Source: JALZAI01 sp038212215 (GTDB lineage: Bacteria > Actinomycetota > Actinomycetes > Mycobacteriales > Jatrophihabitantaceae). From it: a stretch of DNA of 64,000 nucleotides. The position numbers and the translations under genes were made by a program. The notes beneath the pieces are model-generated. The model was not told the origin of the DNA. It saw only the letters and a program-made list of their open reading frames with translations, and did no database searches. Below are positions 53,334 through 61,905 of this stretch, piece by piece. The DNA is taken from positions 1 through 64,000 of the forward strand of contig JBBQUT010000004.1 of NCBI GenBank assembly GCA_038212215.1, written 5' to 3'. How positions within the stretch are numbered: the stretch's first letter is position 1; the number at the start of each line of letters is the position of its first letter.

Positions 53334-54224
53334 CTACGATTTCGCAGCGCGAGTGCGGGGGGCCGGCTGGCAGCGCGGGCAGAAGAAGCTGGAGCGGTTC
53401 ATGAAGGCCGCGCGGCGGATCGGGGTCCCGCAGCGCAAGCACGGCTCGCCCTCGCGCCCGTACACGGCCAGCGAGCGGTCGAAGTAGCCGCTCTCGCCGT
53501 TGACGTTGACGTAGAGCGCGTCGAAGGACGTCCCGCCGGCCGAGAGCGCGTCGCCGAGCACGGCGCGGACGTCGGCGAGCAGCCGGGTCACCTGCGCCCG
53601 GCTCAGACTCACCCCGCGCCGCTCGCCGTGCAGTTCGGCGCGCCACAGCGCCTCGTCGGCGTAGATGTTGCCGATCCCGGAGATCAGGCTCTGATCGAGC
53701 AGCGCGCGCTTCACGGCCGAATCGCGATGCCGGAGCCGCCGCGCGAAGAGCTCGTGGTCGAAGTAAGGATCGACCGGGTCGCGTGCGATGTGCGCGATCT
53801 GCGCCGGCACCGATTCGGTGGGCCGATCCGCTGCCGGCACGAGCGCGTCCAAGAGCACTCCGCCGAACGTGCGCTGGTCGACGAAACGCAACTCTCGGTC
53901 GCCGTCGGCGAAACGGATCCTTACGTGCAGGTGTTTCTCATCCGGTGCGTCCGGCGGTTGGACGAGCAGCTGGCCACTCATCCCGAGGTGCGCGATCAGG
54001 CAGTCGCCCTGCGCGGACCCGACCAGCGGCATCCAGAGGTACTTGCCGCGCCGCGAGACAGCCGCGAACCGTGCACCGACCAGGCGGGCGCAGAGATCCT
54101 GGGCGCCTGCGAGGTGCCGCCGGATGGCACGGGCGTGCGTGACCTCGACCGCCGCGACGCTACGTCCGGTGACCCAGCGCTGCAAGCCCACGCGCACCGT
54201 CTCGACCTCAGGAAGCTCGGGCAC
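53334..54224 (-). CDS. mutM: formamidopyrimidine-DNA glycosylase
   Basis: A 296-residue base-excision repair enzyme that removes 8-oxoguanine and ring-opened purines. The N-terminus reads (V)PELPEVETVRVGLQRWV; Pro2 is the catalytic nucleophile and Glu3 the partner. The H2TH region is ALLDQSLISGIGNIYADEALWRA, with the catalytic Lys in the AVKRALLD segment, and the C-terminal zinc finger is CLRCGTPIRRAAFMNRSSFFC plus PRCQ. GTG at 54224 is set by the required Pro at position 2. It follows rnc at 37 bp. Confidence 0.96.
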   Translation of the reverse strand: MPELPEVETVRVGLQRWVTGRSVAAVEVTHARAIRRHLAGAQDLCARLVGARFAAVSRRGKYLWMPLVGSAQGDCLIAHLGMSGQLLVQPPDAPDEKHLHVRIRFADGDRELRFVDQRTFGGVLLDALVPAADRPTESVPAQIAHIARDPVDPYFDHELFARRLRHRDSAVKRALLDQSLISGIGNIYADEALWRAELHGERRGVSLSRAQVTRLLADVRAVLGDALSAGGTSFDALYVNVNGESGYFDRSLAVYGREGEPCLRCGTPIRRAAFMNRSSFFCPRCQPAPRTRAAKS

Positions 54225-54261
54225 GGCTAGGGCCGCGGCCCGGCGCCCTCGAAGCGCACGC

Positions 54262-55008
54262 TCATGCCGAGCTGTCGGCCGAGGAGCTGTCTGGCAGATC
54301 ACCGTCGACGGGGGGTGTGTGCCCGGCGCGCTCGCTGATCAGCCGCCAGGCAGCTTCGGCGGCGAGCTGTTCAGCCTCTTTCTTGCTGCGCCCGGTGCAC
54401 GGTTCGAAATGCTCGCCGTTGACGACCGCCCGCGCGGTGAAGGTTTTCTCGTGGTCCGGGCCCGTCGAGGTCATCATGTAGTCCGGAACACCGAGCCCTA
54501 GTTCGGCGGTGAGTTCTTGCAAGCTGGTCTTCCAGTCCAGGCGCGCCCCGAGTTCGGCAGCGGCGTGCATCACGGAATCGAACAGGTCGTGGACAACGCG
54601 GGCGGAATCCTGCACGCCGTGTTCGATGTAGATCGCGCCGAGCAGCGCCTCCAGGGCGTCGGCGAGGATGCTCGATTTGTCCCGCCCGCCCGTGGACTGC
54701 TCGCCGCGGCCAAGGTGCAGGTACGCGCCCAGCTCGATGCCGCGGGCAACGTCGGCCAGCGCGCGCATGTTCACGACCGAGGCACGCAGCTTCGCCAGCT
54801 TGCCTTCCGGCACGTCGGGATGGGTGCGGTACAGGGTCTCGGTGACGACAATGCTCAGCACCGCGTCGCCGAGAAACTCCAACCGCTCGTTGTGCGGCAG
54901 CCCGCCGTGCTCGTAGGCGTAGGAGCGGTGCGTGAGGGCGCGCCGAAGCAGGTCAGCGTCCAGCGCAATGCCGAGCGTAGCGAGCAGATCCTCTTGCGCT
55001 GCGGTCAT
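54262..55008 (-). CDS. rnc: ribonuclease III
   Basis: A 248-residue double-stranded-RNA endonuclease for rRNA and mRNA processing. The signature HNERLEFLGDAVLSIV (residues 39-54) and DALEALLGAIYIEHG hold the acidic metal ligands; the C-terminal dsRNA-binding domain runs from about DWKTSLQELTAELG to KKEAEQLAAEAAWRL. A Ser/Asp-rich tail ends the protein. ATG at 55008 lies 3 nt after a perfect hairpin. The order rpmF-rnc-mutM-smc is typical of actinobacteria. Confidence 0.97.
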   Translation of the reverse strand: MTAAQEDLLATLGIALDADLLRRALTHRSYAYEHGGLPHNERLEFLGDAVLSIVVTETLYRTHPDVPEGKLAKLRASVVNMRALADVARGIELGAYLHLGRGEQSTGGRDKSSILADALEALLGAIYIEHGVQDSARVVHDLFDSVMHAAAELGARLDWKTSLQELTAELGLGVPDYMMTSTGPDHEKTFTARAVVNGEHFEPCTGRSKKEAEQLAAEAAWRLISERAGHTPPVDGDLPDSSSADSSA

Positions 55009-55011
55009 TCA

Positions 55012-55031
55012 CTGACCTGCGGACAGGTCAG
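55012..55031 (-). promoter_or_regulatory. perfect hairpin immediately upstream of the rnc start codon
   Basis: CTGACCTG (55024-55031 on the reverse strand), loop of 4 nt, CAGGTCAG (55012-55019): eight pairs, ending 3 nt before ATG. The only purine-rich ribosome-binding sequence (AGGTCAG) is in its 3' arm, so the hairpin would hide it. RNase III genes in other bacteria are controlled by self-cleavage of such leader structures. Confidence 0.65.
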
Positions 55032-55079
55032 CGGCCGACGGCTGCAAGAGCGAGGAATGCGCATGCTGGACGGCTCTGC

Positions 55080-55259
55080 CTAGACCGCAAGCACCTGCTT
55101 GCCGTCGTACTGCCCGCAGTTCTCGCACGCTGTGTGGGGCAGCTTCATCGCGCCGCACGCCCGGTTCGGGCAGAGCACGAGCGTCGGCGCGGTGGTCTTC
55201 CACTGCGCGCGGCGGGAGCGGGTGTTGCTGCGTGAGGTCTTGCGCTTCGGAACGGCCAC
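55080..55259 (-). CDS. rpmF: 50S ribosomal protein L32
   Basis: A 59-residue ribosomal protein, (V)AVPKRKTSRSNTRSRRAQWK at the start and ending YDGKQVLAV. The zinc ribbon has Cys30, Cys35, Cys45 and Cys48 (C-x4-C and C-x2-C); the first pair is two residues wider than the common C-x2-C form. GTG at 55259 follows AAGGAG eight nt upstream, within the stop region of the DUF177 gene, so the two are coupled. Confidence 0.96.
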   Translation of the reverse strand: MAVPKRKTSRSNTRSRRAQWKTTAPTLVLCPNRACGAMKLPHTACENCGQYDGKQVLAV

Positions 55260-55264
55260 GTCGG

Positions 55265-55906
55265 TTACTCCTTGTTCATGCTGTCGCTGATCGAGCTGTC
55301 GGGTGCCGCGTCATTGGTCGGATCGGGCGGCGCGAACGCAGCCAGTGCCGCCCACCGCGGGTCGATCGTGTCGTGCGAGTGGTCGGGCTCTAGATCGTCG
55401 AGCCGCTCCCCGCATTCGGAGCACAGCCCGGCGCAGTCCGGCCGGCACAGCGGCGTCCAGGGCAGGCCCAGCACAACCGCGTCTCGTACCACCGGATCGA
55501 GATCGAAATGATCGTTCTCGATCCGGTGGATCTCGTCCGGACTGGTAGTCGCCTCGGTGCTGCTGTCCGGGTAGGCGAACAGCTCACAGAGTTCGACACC
55601 CAGGTCGTCGGCAATCGGGTCGAGGCACCGCGCACACTCGCCGCGCAACGTCCCCGGCTCACCGGAAACCGTGCCCGTCACGAGCACGCCTTCGGTGACC
55701 GATTCCAGTCGCACATCAAGTACGAGCGGCGCGCCCTCCGGCACGCCGACGACGTCTGATCCGAGGCCCGCAGGCGCTGGAACACCACGTCGATACTCGC
55801 GCATCGCCCCGGGCTGGCGGCCCAACTCGCGAACGTCGAAGACGAACGGGCTGCGCGCGACCATGCCGGTCTTGCGGCGCGGGGTCGGTGTCGAGTTCTC
55901 AGGCAT
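55265..55906 (-). CDS. DUF177 (YceD-like) protein
   Basis: A 213-residue protein of the DUF177 family, which is nearly always encoded just before rpmF and in E. coli and plants is linked to 23S rRNA levels. FVFDVRELGRQPGAMREY opens the domain; GECARCLDPI and PLCRPDCAGLCSECGERLDD are the conserved cysteine motifs. The role in actinobacteria is not established. ATG at 55906; a -10 box (TAGGCT) lies about 40 bp upstream. The Ser/Asp-rich C-terminus ends at the rpmF ribosome binding site. Confidence 0.92.
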   Translation of the reverse strand: MPENSTPTPRRKTGMVARSPFVFDVRELGRQPGAMREYRRGVPAPAGLGSDVVGVPEGAPLVLDVRLESVTEGVLVTGTVSGEPGTLRGECARCLDPIADDLGVELCELFAYPDSSTEATTSPDEIHRIENDHFDLDPVVRDAVVLGLPWTPLCRPDCAGLCSECGERLDDLEPDHSHDTIDPRWAALAAFAPPDPTNDAAPDSSISDSMNKE

Positions 55907-55943
55907 GCGGGCTTCGGCTCAGATCAGGTTGAGGCCGTCGTCC

Positions 55944-55949
55944 AGCCTA
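55944..55949 (-). promoter_or_regulatory. candidate -10 box (TAGGCT) of the DUF177-rpmF-rnc-mutM operon
   Basis: TAGGCT on the reverse strand would start transcription about 30 nt before the DUF177 ATG, in the 68-bp gap after the DivIVA-like gene. Confidence 0.4.
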
Positions 55950-55974
55950 GCGGAAACGGCGGGCTTCGCAGAAA

Positions 55975-56790
55975 TCAGGCCGACAGTGCCGAGCTGACCC
56001 AGGCCTGCTCGGCCGGCTCGGCTGGGTTGTCGACGGCAACCGCGACCGGCTCCGGCTGGGGGGCGAGCGGCGCTGCAGGCGCCGGTTGGGCGGCTGCGCG
56101 CCGTTGCGCGATCGCCAGCCGACCCTGTTCGGCCGTCGCCGCCGAGCGGTGCAACACCTGGGCAAGTTCGGCCAACGTGTGGTCGGCGTAGTCGTCGCTG
56201 TCGGTCATCAAGCGGGCTGCGTAGCCGTCTGCATAGGTGCGCTGCTCGAAGCTGTAGCGATCCGCCTCCGAGCGGACCGCGTCGCGGTAGTCGTCCGCGG
56301 ACCTGCGGGTCAACTCGTCGTAGGCGGTGGCCTCGGCCCGCAGGGTCTGCGCCAGCGCGGTGGCCTCCTGGTGCACACGGGTCGCCGACACCAGGCCGGC
56401 GTGCTCGGCCTTGCCCCGCTCGACGATCTGATAGGCCTGCACCTCGGCGTCGTGGACGAGATGGCCGGCGTGCTGCTGCGCACCGGAGACGATCGCCTCG
56501 GCCTCCGCCTGCGCGTCGATGCGGGCCTTGCTCGCGTCCGCGTGCGCTGCGTCGCGGGCTTCGCTTGCCTCGGTGAACGCCTCGTGCAGCATCGCGTCGC
56601 GGGCCGTGATCACCTTGCGGGCCGTGGCGATCTCGGGCGGGAACACCTCGCGCAGGTCGTCGAGCAGATCGAGCACTTGTTCGCGGGGCACGACGCAGGA
56701 CGAGGACATCGGCACCGTCCGAGCGGTCTCGACCAGGTCGACCAGTTCGGTCAGCAGGTTGTCGGCTCGCCGCAGCGACTCTTCGGCCAT
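55975..56790 (-). CDS. DivIVA-like coiled-coil protein
   Basis: A 271-residue, largely helical protein. REQVLDLLDDLREVFPPEI (about 38-55) and a long coiled coil rich in Ala/Glu/Arg (about 60-220) match the actinobacterial DivIVA-like group encoded between coaD and rnc, related to mycobacterial Rv2927c. Members are described as cell-division-initiation or septum-associated proteins. The tail is Pro/Ala/Val-rich. ATG at 56790 has AAAGGTG about 8 nt upstream; GTG at 56799 is an alternative. Confidence 0.82.
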   Translation of the reverse strand: MAEESLRRADNLLTELVDLVETARTVPMSSSCVVPREQVLDLLDDLREVFPPEIATARKVITARDAMLHEAFTEASEARDAAHADASKARIDAQAEAEAIVSGAQQHAGHLVHDAEVQAYQIVERGKAEHAGLVSATRVHQEATALAQTLRAEATAYDELTRRSADDYRDAVRSEADRYSFEQRTYADGYAARLMTDSDDYADHTLAELAQVLHRSAATAEQGRLAIAQRRAAAQPAPAAPLAPQPEPVAVAVDNPAEPAEQAWVSSALSA

Positions 56791-56811
56791 TGCTCGCACC
56801 TTTCCGATGCT

Positions 56812-56832
56812 CGCCAGCCCGTCAAGCTGGCG
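56812..56832 (-). terminator. 7-bp hairpin at the coaD stop codon
   Basis: CGCCAGC and GCTGGCG pair around a 7-nt loop holding the coaD stop codon, between coaD and the DivIVA-like gene. It may weaken readthrough or mark a processing site; no U-tract. Confidence 0.4.
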
Positions 56833-57361
56833 GGGCGGCTCGTTCCGTCAAGCGTTTGAGGACGTTCGCGGGGACGAGCGAGGACACGTCACCGCCCCAC
56901 TTCGCGATCTCCTTGACCAGGCTAGAGGCGAGGAAGCTGTATTCCGGGTTAGTCGGCATGAACAGCGTGTCGATGCCGGCCAGCCCACGGTTCATCTGCG
57001 CCATCTGCAATTCATAATCGAAGTCGCTGACCGCCCGCAGGCCCTTCACGATCACCGAGATGCCGCGCGCGCGGCAGTAGTCGACCACCAGGCCCTCGAA
57101 GGCGTCGATGCGGACGTTGGGGTAGCCGGCGGTGACCTCACCGAGCAGCTCGCGCCGTTCGTCGACGGTGAACAGGCTGGACTTGGACTCGTTGACGAAC
57201 ACCGCCACGGTGAGCTCGTCGTAGAGCTGCGCGGCGCGCCCGATGATGTCCAGGTGTCCGTTCGTCACGGGGTCGAACGACCCCGGGCACATCGCTCTGC
57301 GAACGTGCCCCCCGGGCTCGATGGCCATCGGTGGCGTTACTGGACGGGCTGCCTCGTTCAT
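56822..57361 (-). CDS. coaD: phosphopantetheine adenylyltransferase
   Basis: A 179-residue enzyme of coenzyme A synthesis that transfers AMP from ATP to 4'-phosphopantetheine. CPGSFDPVTNGHLDIIGRAA carries the (T/H)xGH nucleotide motif; GLRAVSDFDYELQMAQMNR and FLASSLVKEIAKWGGDVSSLVP complete the active site. The ATG at 57361 overlaps the rsmD stop (ATGA), giving about 20 residues more than usual; ATG at 57328 or 57292 would give the common length of about 156-168. Confidence 0.95.
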   Translation of the reverse strand: MNEAARPVTPPMAIEPGGHVRRAMCPGSFDPVTNGHLDIIGRAAQLYDELTVAVFVNESKSSLFTVDERRELLGEVTAGYPNVRIDAFEGLVVDYCRARGISVIVKGLRAVSDFDYELQMAQMNRGLAGIDTLFMPTNPEYSFLASSLVKEIAKWGGDVSSLVPANVLKRLTERAAPPA

Positions 57362-57912
57362 GTGCCGCGACCGTACCAAAGCACGCCCTCGCCGTAGCGG
57401 CGGCGCTTCACAAGCGCCAGGCTTTCGGGCCAGCTCGGTTCGGCACCTCGCGCGGACCGCTCCACGACGATCAGGGCGTCGGGCGCGAGCCACCGGCCGT
57501 CGGCGAGCATAGCGAGCAGCTCGCCCAACTGCTGCTCGGTGTAGGAGTAGGGCGGGTCGGCGAAGACCAGGTCGAACGGGACGGCCTCGGCTCGGGCAAG
57601 GAAGCTGGCGGCCGGTATCCGCGACAGGCGGGCGCCGGGCAGCGCGACCGCCGTGATGTTGCGAGTGATGCTCGCGCAGGCGCCGCGGTCGGATTCGACG
57701 AAAGTGACCGAGCCGGCACCGCGCGAGAGCGCCTCCAGACCGACCGCGCCGGTGCCCGCGAACAGGTCGAGCACGTTCGCCTCGACCACGTCGAGCAGGC
57801 CCTGCAGCGAGTTGAACAGCGCCTCGCGAGCACGTTCGGATGTGGGCCGCGTGCCGCGCTGCGGCACGACCAGCCGGCGGCCCTTCGCGGCGCCACCGAC
57901 GATTCGGGTCAC
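57358..57912 (-). CDS. rsmD: 16S rRNA (guanine(966)-N2)-methyltransferase
   Basis: A 184-residue rRNA methyltransferase. TRIVGGAAKGRRLVVPQRGTRPTSERAREALFN opens the family, VLDLFAGTGAVGLEALSRGA is the SAM motif, and FDLVFADPPYSY holds the DPPY amino-methyl catalytic motif. It follows recG at 4 nt and overlaps coaD, the usual recG-rsmD-coaD order. Confidence 0.95.
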   Translation of the reverse strand: MTRIVGGAAKGRRLVVPQRGTRPTSERAREALFNSLQGLLDVVEANVLDLFAGTGAVGLEALSRGAGSVTFVESDRGACASITRNITAVALPGARLSRIPAASFLARAEAVPFDLVFADPPYSYTEQQLGELLAMLADGRWLAPDALIVVERSARGAEPSWPESLALVKRRRYGEGVLWYGRGT

Positions 57913-57916
57913 GCCG

Positions 57917-60097
57917 TCATGCTTTGTCGAGGTACTCTGCCCGCTCGTCCGCGACGAGGCCGGCGACCTCCGCGGCAAGCAACCGGTGCCCGGACAGCGC
58001 TGGGTCGGCGGCGACCAGGTCGCCCGCCTCAGCGCGGGCCTGCGTGATCAGCTCCTCGTCGCGCAGCAACGACAGCAGTCGCAACTGCGAGCGGCGCCCG
58101 GACTGCGCCGCGCCCAGCACGTCGCCTTCGTGGCGCTGGGCAACGTCCAGGCGGGCGAGCTCAAACCCGTCGGTGGTCGCTGCCACCGCATCGAGGCGTT
58201 CGCGCGACGGGCTGCCCGCCGGCAATTCGGTCACCAGCAGGCAAACACCGTCGGCGCTGCCGCGGCCGATGCGACCGCGCAGCTGATGCAGCTGCGACAC
58301 ACCGAAGCGCTCGGCGTCGAGCACGACCATCACCGTCGCGTTCGGCACGTCGACCCCCACCTCAACGACGGTGGTGGCGACGAGCACGTCGATGCGTCCG
58401 GCCGCAAAATCGGCCATTGCGCGGTCCTTCTCCTCCGCCGGCAGGCGCCCGTGCAACGGGGCCAGCCGCAACCCGCGCAACGGGCCGTTGGTGAGAACAT
58501 CGAACACCTCGTTCACGGCCGCCGCGGGCCGAGGCCCGTCGCTGGTGCCCTGCGCCTCCTCACCCGGTTCCGTGCCGCCTTCGCCCTCGCCGATCCGCGG
58601 GCAGACTACGAACGCCTGCCGGCCGGCGGCGACCTCCTCCCGGATCCGCTGCCAGGCGCGATCGAGCCAGGTCGGTCGTTCGGCGACGGGCACGACCGAC
58701 GTGCTGATCGGCGCGCGGCCCGCCGGCAGCTCGACCAACGTGGACGTATCGAGATCGCCGAAGACGGTCATGGCGACCGTGCGCGGGATCGGTGTGGCCG
58801 TCATCACCAGCAGGTGTGGCGGTTGGTCGGCCTTGCCGCGCAACGCGTCACGCTGCTCGACGCCGAAGCGGTGCTGCTCGTCGACGACGACCAGGCCCAG
58901 GTCGGCGAATTGCACCTGCTCCTGGATGAGCGCGTGGGTGCCGACGACGATGCCGGCGGCGCCGCCCGCAGCGTCCAGCAGCGCGGCACGGCGAGCCGGA
59001 GCGGGCAACGACCCGGTCAGCAACGCGACTCGGGTGGCCGCCTCAGCGCCGCCCAGCTCGCCGGCGCGGGCGAGCGGACCCAACATCGTCCTGATCGTGT
59101 GCGCATGCTGTGCCGCCAGCACCTCGGTCGGGGCGAGCAGGGCGGCCTGGCCCCCGGCGTCCACCACCTGCAGCATTGCGCGCAACGCGACCACCGTCTT
59201 GCCCGAGCCGACCTCGCCCTGCAGCAAGCGATGCATCGGGTGCGCGGTGGCGAGCTCGGCGCTCAGCGTCGCGCCGACGTCCTGCTGCCCGGCGGTGAGC
59301 GTGAACGGCAGCCGCCGGTCGAACGCGGCCTGGATTCCGCCCGCGCGGGGCGGGCGAGGCACTGCGGGATTCATCGCGGCCACGATGCGGCGCTGCGCGA
59401 GAACGAGCTGCACCGCGAAAGCCTCGTCCCACGTCAGCCGCCGCCGGGCCGCATACCACTGCTCACGCGTGCTCGGACGGTGCACGGCCCGCAAGGCTGC
59501 GTCGAACTCGGTGAGGCCGCGGCGCGCCCGGATCTCGGCCGGCACCGGGTCGGGCAGGGCGTCGAGATGCGCGAGCACGATCTTCACCGAGTCCGCGATC
59601 GTCCAGCTGCGGATGTCCTTCGTGGCCGGGTAGACCGGGATCAACTCGCTGGCATACGCGTCGGCCTCGTGCTCGGCGAGCCCGTCGTCGCGCAGCACCA
59701 GGTAGTCGGGGTGGGTGAGTTGCCGCCGCCCGTTGAACACGCCCACCCGTCCCGAGAACAGGCCGAGCACGCCGGGTTGCAGGGCGTTTGCGTGCCACTT
59801 CGACTTGGGTCCGAAGAAGACCAGCGCCAGCTTGCCGCGCTCGTCACCTACCACCACCTCGACGCGAATCTGCGGACGGCGGCCCTTGACGTCGCAGCTG
59901 CGTACGCGCGCCAGCACTGTGACGTCCTCGTCGATGCGCAGCGTCGCGAGATCGCTCAGCTCGCCCCGCTCGGCCAGGCGCCGCGGATAGTGGCGCAGCA
60001 GCTCGCCGACGGTCCGCAGTTCCAGTCCACGCTCGAGCGCCTTCGCCGTACGACCGCCGAGGACGGCGTCCAGCCGGGTGTCGAGGTCGCTCGTCAT
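57917..60097 (-). CDS. recG: ATP-dependent DNA helicase RecG
   Basis: A 726-residue helicase that rescues stalled replication forks and Holliday junctions. The wedge/OB domain is N-terminal (VTVLARVRSCDVKGRRPQIRVEVVVGDE...); the helicase core has Walker A GEVGSGKTVVA, LAPTEVLAAQHAHTI, DEQHRFGVEQRDAL and VMTATPIPRTVAMT, then motif VI HQLRGRIGRGS. ATG at 60097 overlaps the kinase-like gene stop (ATGA). Confidence 0.97.
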   Translation of the reverse strand: MTSDLDTRLDAVLGGRTAKALERGLELRTVGELLRHYPRRLAERGELSDLATLRIDEDVTVLARVRSCDVKGRRPQIRVEVVVGDERGKLALVFFGPKSKWHANALQPGVLGLFSGRVGVFNGRRQLTHPDYLVLRDDGLAEHEADAYASELIPVYPATKDIRSWTIADSVKIVLAHLDALPDPVPAEIRARRGLTEFDAALRAVHRPSTREQWYAARRRLTWDEAFAVQLVLAQRRIVAAMNPAVPRPPRAGGIQAAFDRRLPFTLTAGQQDVGATLSAELATAHPMHRLLQGEVGSGKTVVALRAMLQVVDAGGQAALLAPTEVLAAQHAHTIRTMLGPLARAGELGGAEAATRVALLTGSLPAPARRAALLDAAGGAAGIVVGTHALIQEQVQFADLGLVVVDEQHRFGVEQRDALRGKADQPPHLLVMTATPIPRTVAMTVFGDLDTSTLVELPAGRAPISTSVVPVAERPTWLDRAWQRIREEVAAGRQAFVVCPRIGEGEGGTEPGEEAQGTSDGPRPAAAVNEVFDVLTNGPLRGLRLAPLHGRLPAEEKDRAMADFAAGRIDVLVATTVVEVGVDVPNATVMVVLDAERFGVSQLHQLRGRIGRGSADGVCLLVTELPAGSPSRERLDAVAATTDGFELARLDVAQRHEGDVLGAAQSGRRSQLRLLSLLRDEELITQARAEAGDLVAADPALSGHRLLAAEVAGLVADERAEYLDKA

Positions 60098-61746
60098 TCG
60101 GCACCGATGACCAGCGCGACCCCGGCCTCGTCCGCACCGGGCTCGGCGACGACGTAAACGCTGACCTCGGTGAACGGCGAGCGTTCGCGCACGTGCCGGT
60201 CGACGAGCGCCCCGGTGCCCGGTGGGGCACTCGCGCCGACGAGGACGGTGATCAGTTCCGGGCCGACCGCAAGCAGCCGATCGATGAGCGAGAACGCTAC
60301 TGACAGCAGGCCGTGGCCGATCTCGACCACCTCACCGTCGATGAGGCCGAGCAGGTCGCCGGCTGCACAGATGCCCACCGAGGTCAGCGACTGCTTCTCG
60401 GCGATCGCGACTTCCGCGAACCGGGTCGCTGCGGCCGCCTCGGCCATCGCTACGACGTCGTCGTCGAAGCGCCGCCGCGGGTCGTGGACGGCGACGGCGG
60501 CCAAGCCCTGTACCGGGGAACGCGTCGCGATCACCGACACCCGCAGTCCGTCGCCGCGGGCCAGTTCGGCGGCGGCCTCGGCCGCCGCGCGCACCCGGAC
60601 CGAGTTCGGCAGCAACACGACGGCGGCCGCCTGCGGCGCGTGCAACTGCTGACGCAGGACGAGCACGTCGGGCTGGGCGCCGATGACGACCGAAACACCC
60701 TCGCCCGCGAACAGAGCGGCGAGCCCTGCACCCGGTGCGACGACAACGACAGCACTGCCGGTGGTTGCGGGACGTGCGCTTCCCTGATCAGCCGCGCCTC
60801 CCGCGTGGCTATAGTTGCGCCGCTCGATCTGGTCGGCGAAGCGGTTCACGCTGATCCGATGCGGGCGCCCCAGCACGATTCCGGCTTCGATCGCCGCTCC
60901 GACGTCGTCGACGTGGGCGTGCACGTTCCACACCCCGTCGCCCGTGCCGACGACGACCACCGAGTCACCCAGCTCGTCAAGATCGCCGCGGAGCACCTCG
61001 ATGCCGGCGGCGTCGGCGTCGGCATCGAGTAGGTACTGCACCTCGTAGGCGAACGGGCTGCTCTGGAAGGAGCACGGCCGGCCCGCCAGATCGGCGCCCG
61101 GCTGCCGCGCGCCGCCGCGGCCCCCGTCCACGGTCGCGACGAGCGCTTCCAGCATGAGCACCAGGCCCAGTCCGCCGGCGTCGACGACGCCCGCACGCGA
61201 CAACTCGGCGAGCTGACCGGTCGTGGCCTGCAGCGCGACATCGGCAGCCGCCAGCGCCGCAGCGGCCCGCACGGCCAGCGACCCGGTAGCGCTGGCCTCA
61301 GCAGCGGCTCGCGCCACGGTCAGGATGGTGCCCTCGACCGGATTGCGGACCGCGGCCCGGGCGTCGATCGCACCTCGGCGCAGGCCCGCACCCAGCGCTG
61401 CGGCGTCGAAAACCCCGGCGTCGGTCACCGCACGCGACAGCGAGACCAACAGCTGCGACATGATCCCGCCCGAGTTCCCCAGCGCGCCCAGGACCGCGCC
61501 ACGGGCCAACCGGCGCATCGACTCCGCGCCGTCCTGTTCGGTGCCGTCCAGCGCGCTGAGAGCCGCGCGCAGGGTCAGCACGAGATTGGTGCCGGTGTCG
61601 CCGTCGGGGATCGGGAACACGTTCAACGCGTCCAGTTCGGTGCAGTGGCGCTCCATGGTCGCCAGCGCGGACGCGCTCCAGGCGTGCACGGCGGCAGCGT
61701 CGAGCGCGTCGAGCACGTCCACCCCCACAGGAGCCGGTGTCCGCAT
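60094..61746 (-). CDS. DAK2/FakA-type kinase domain protein
   Basis: A 550-residue protein with an N-terminal DAK2 (dihydroxyacetone-kinase-like) ATP domain: LNVFPIPDGDTGTNLVLTL has the Asp residues that bind metal and ATP, GALGNSGGIMSQLL is the second motif. The C-terminal half matches the rest of the FakA/YloV family. FakA phosphorylates fatty acids bound to FakB; no FakB is in the window, so the substrate is inferred. A -10 box (TATCCT) lies 16 bp before the ATG. It heads the recG-rsmD-coaD operon. Confidence 0.88.
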   Translation of the reverse strand: MRTPAPVGVDVLDALDAAAVHAWSASALATMERHCTELDALNVFPIPDGDTGTNLVLTLRAALSALDGTEQDGAESMRRLARGAVLGALGNSGGIMSQLLVSLSRAVTDAGVFDAAALGAGLRRGAIDARAAVRNPVEGTILTVARAAAEASATGSLAVRAAAALAAADVALQATTGQLAELSRAGVVDAGGLGLVLMLEALVATVDGGRGGARQPGADLAGRPCSFQSSPFAYEVQYLLDADADAAGIEVLRGDLDELGDSVVVVGTGDGVWNVHAHVDDVGAAIEAGIVLGRPHRISVNRFADQIERRNYSHAGGAADQGSARPATTGSAVVVVAPGAGLAALFAGEGVSVVIGAQPDVLVLRQQLHAPQAAAVVLLPNSVRVRAAAEAAAELARGDGLRVSVIATRSPVQGLAAVAVHDPRRRFDDDVVAMAEAAAATRFAEVAIAEKQSLTSVGICAAGDLLGLIDGEVVEIGHGLLSVAFSLIDRLLAVGPELITVLVGASAPPGTGALVDRHVRERSPFTEVSVYVVAEPGADEAGVALVIGAE

Positions 61747-61761
61747 CGTGCGGCTGCGCGC

Positions 61762-61767
61762 AGGATA
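61762..61767 (-). promoter_or_regulatory. candidate -10 box (TATCCT) of the DAK2-recG-rsmD-coaD operon
   Basis: TATCCT on the reverse strand would start transcription about 9 nt before the ATG at 61746, giving a near-leaderless message. Confidence 0.45.
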
Positions 61768-61838
61768 CTGGCCCCGTCTGTCACTGCCACTCGTACGCGC
61801 GCTCGCGGCGCCTTTTGGCGACCGGCGACGCTAGCCGT

Positions 61839-61844
61839 TAGACT
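61839..61844 (+). promoter_or_regulatory. candidate -10 box (TAGACT) of rpmB
   Basis: TAGACT would give a leader of about 55 nt to the rpmB GTG at 61906, which carries a strong AGGAGG site. Confidence 0.4.
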
Positions 61845-61905
61845 TCGACGGTTGCTCTTCTCTGAGCGCCATCATCATCCTCGTCTTCGTTATAGGAGGC
61901 CGTAA

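Noticed and set aside
57653..60157. 834-codon forward frame across recG
   Set aside because: Antisense shadow of recG with His/Arg/Gly-rich low-complexity translation.
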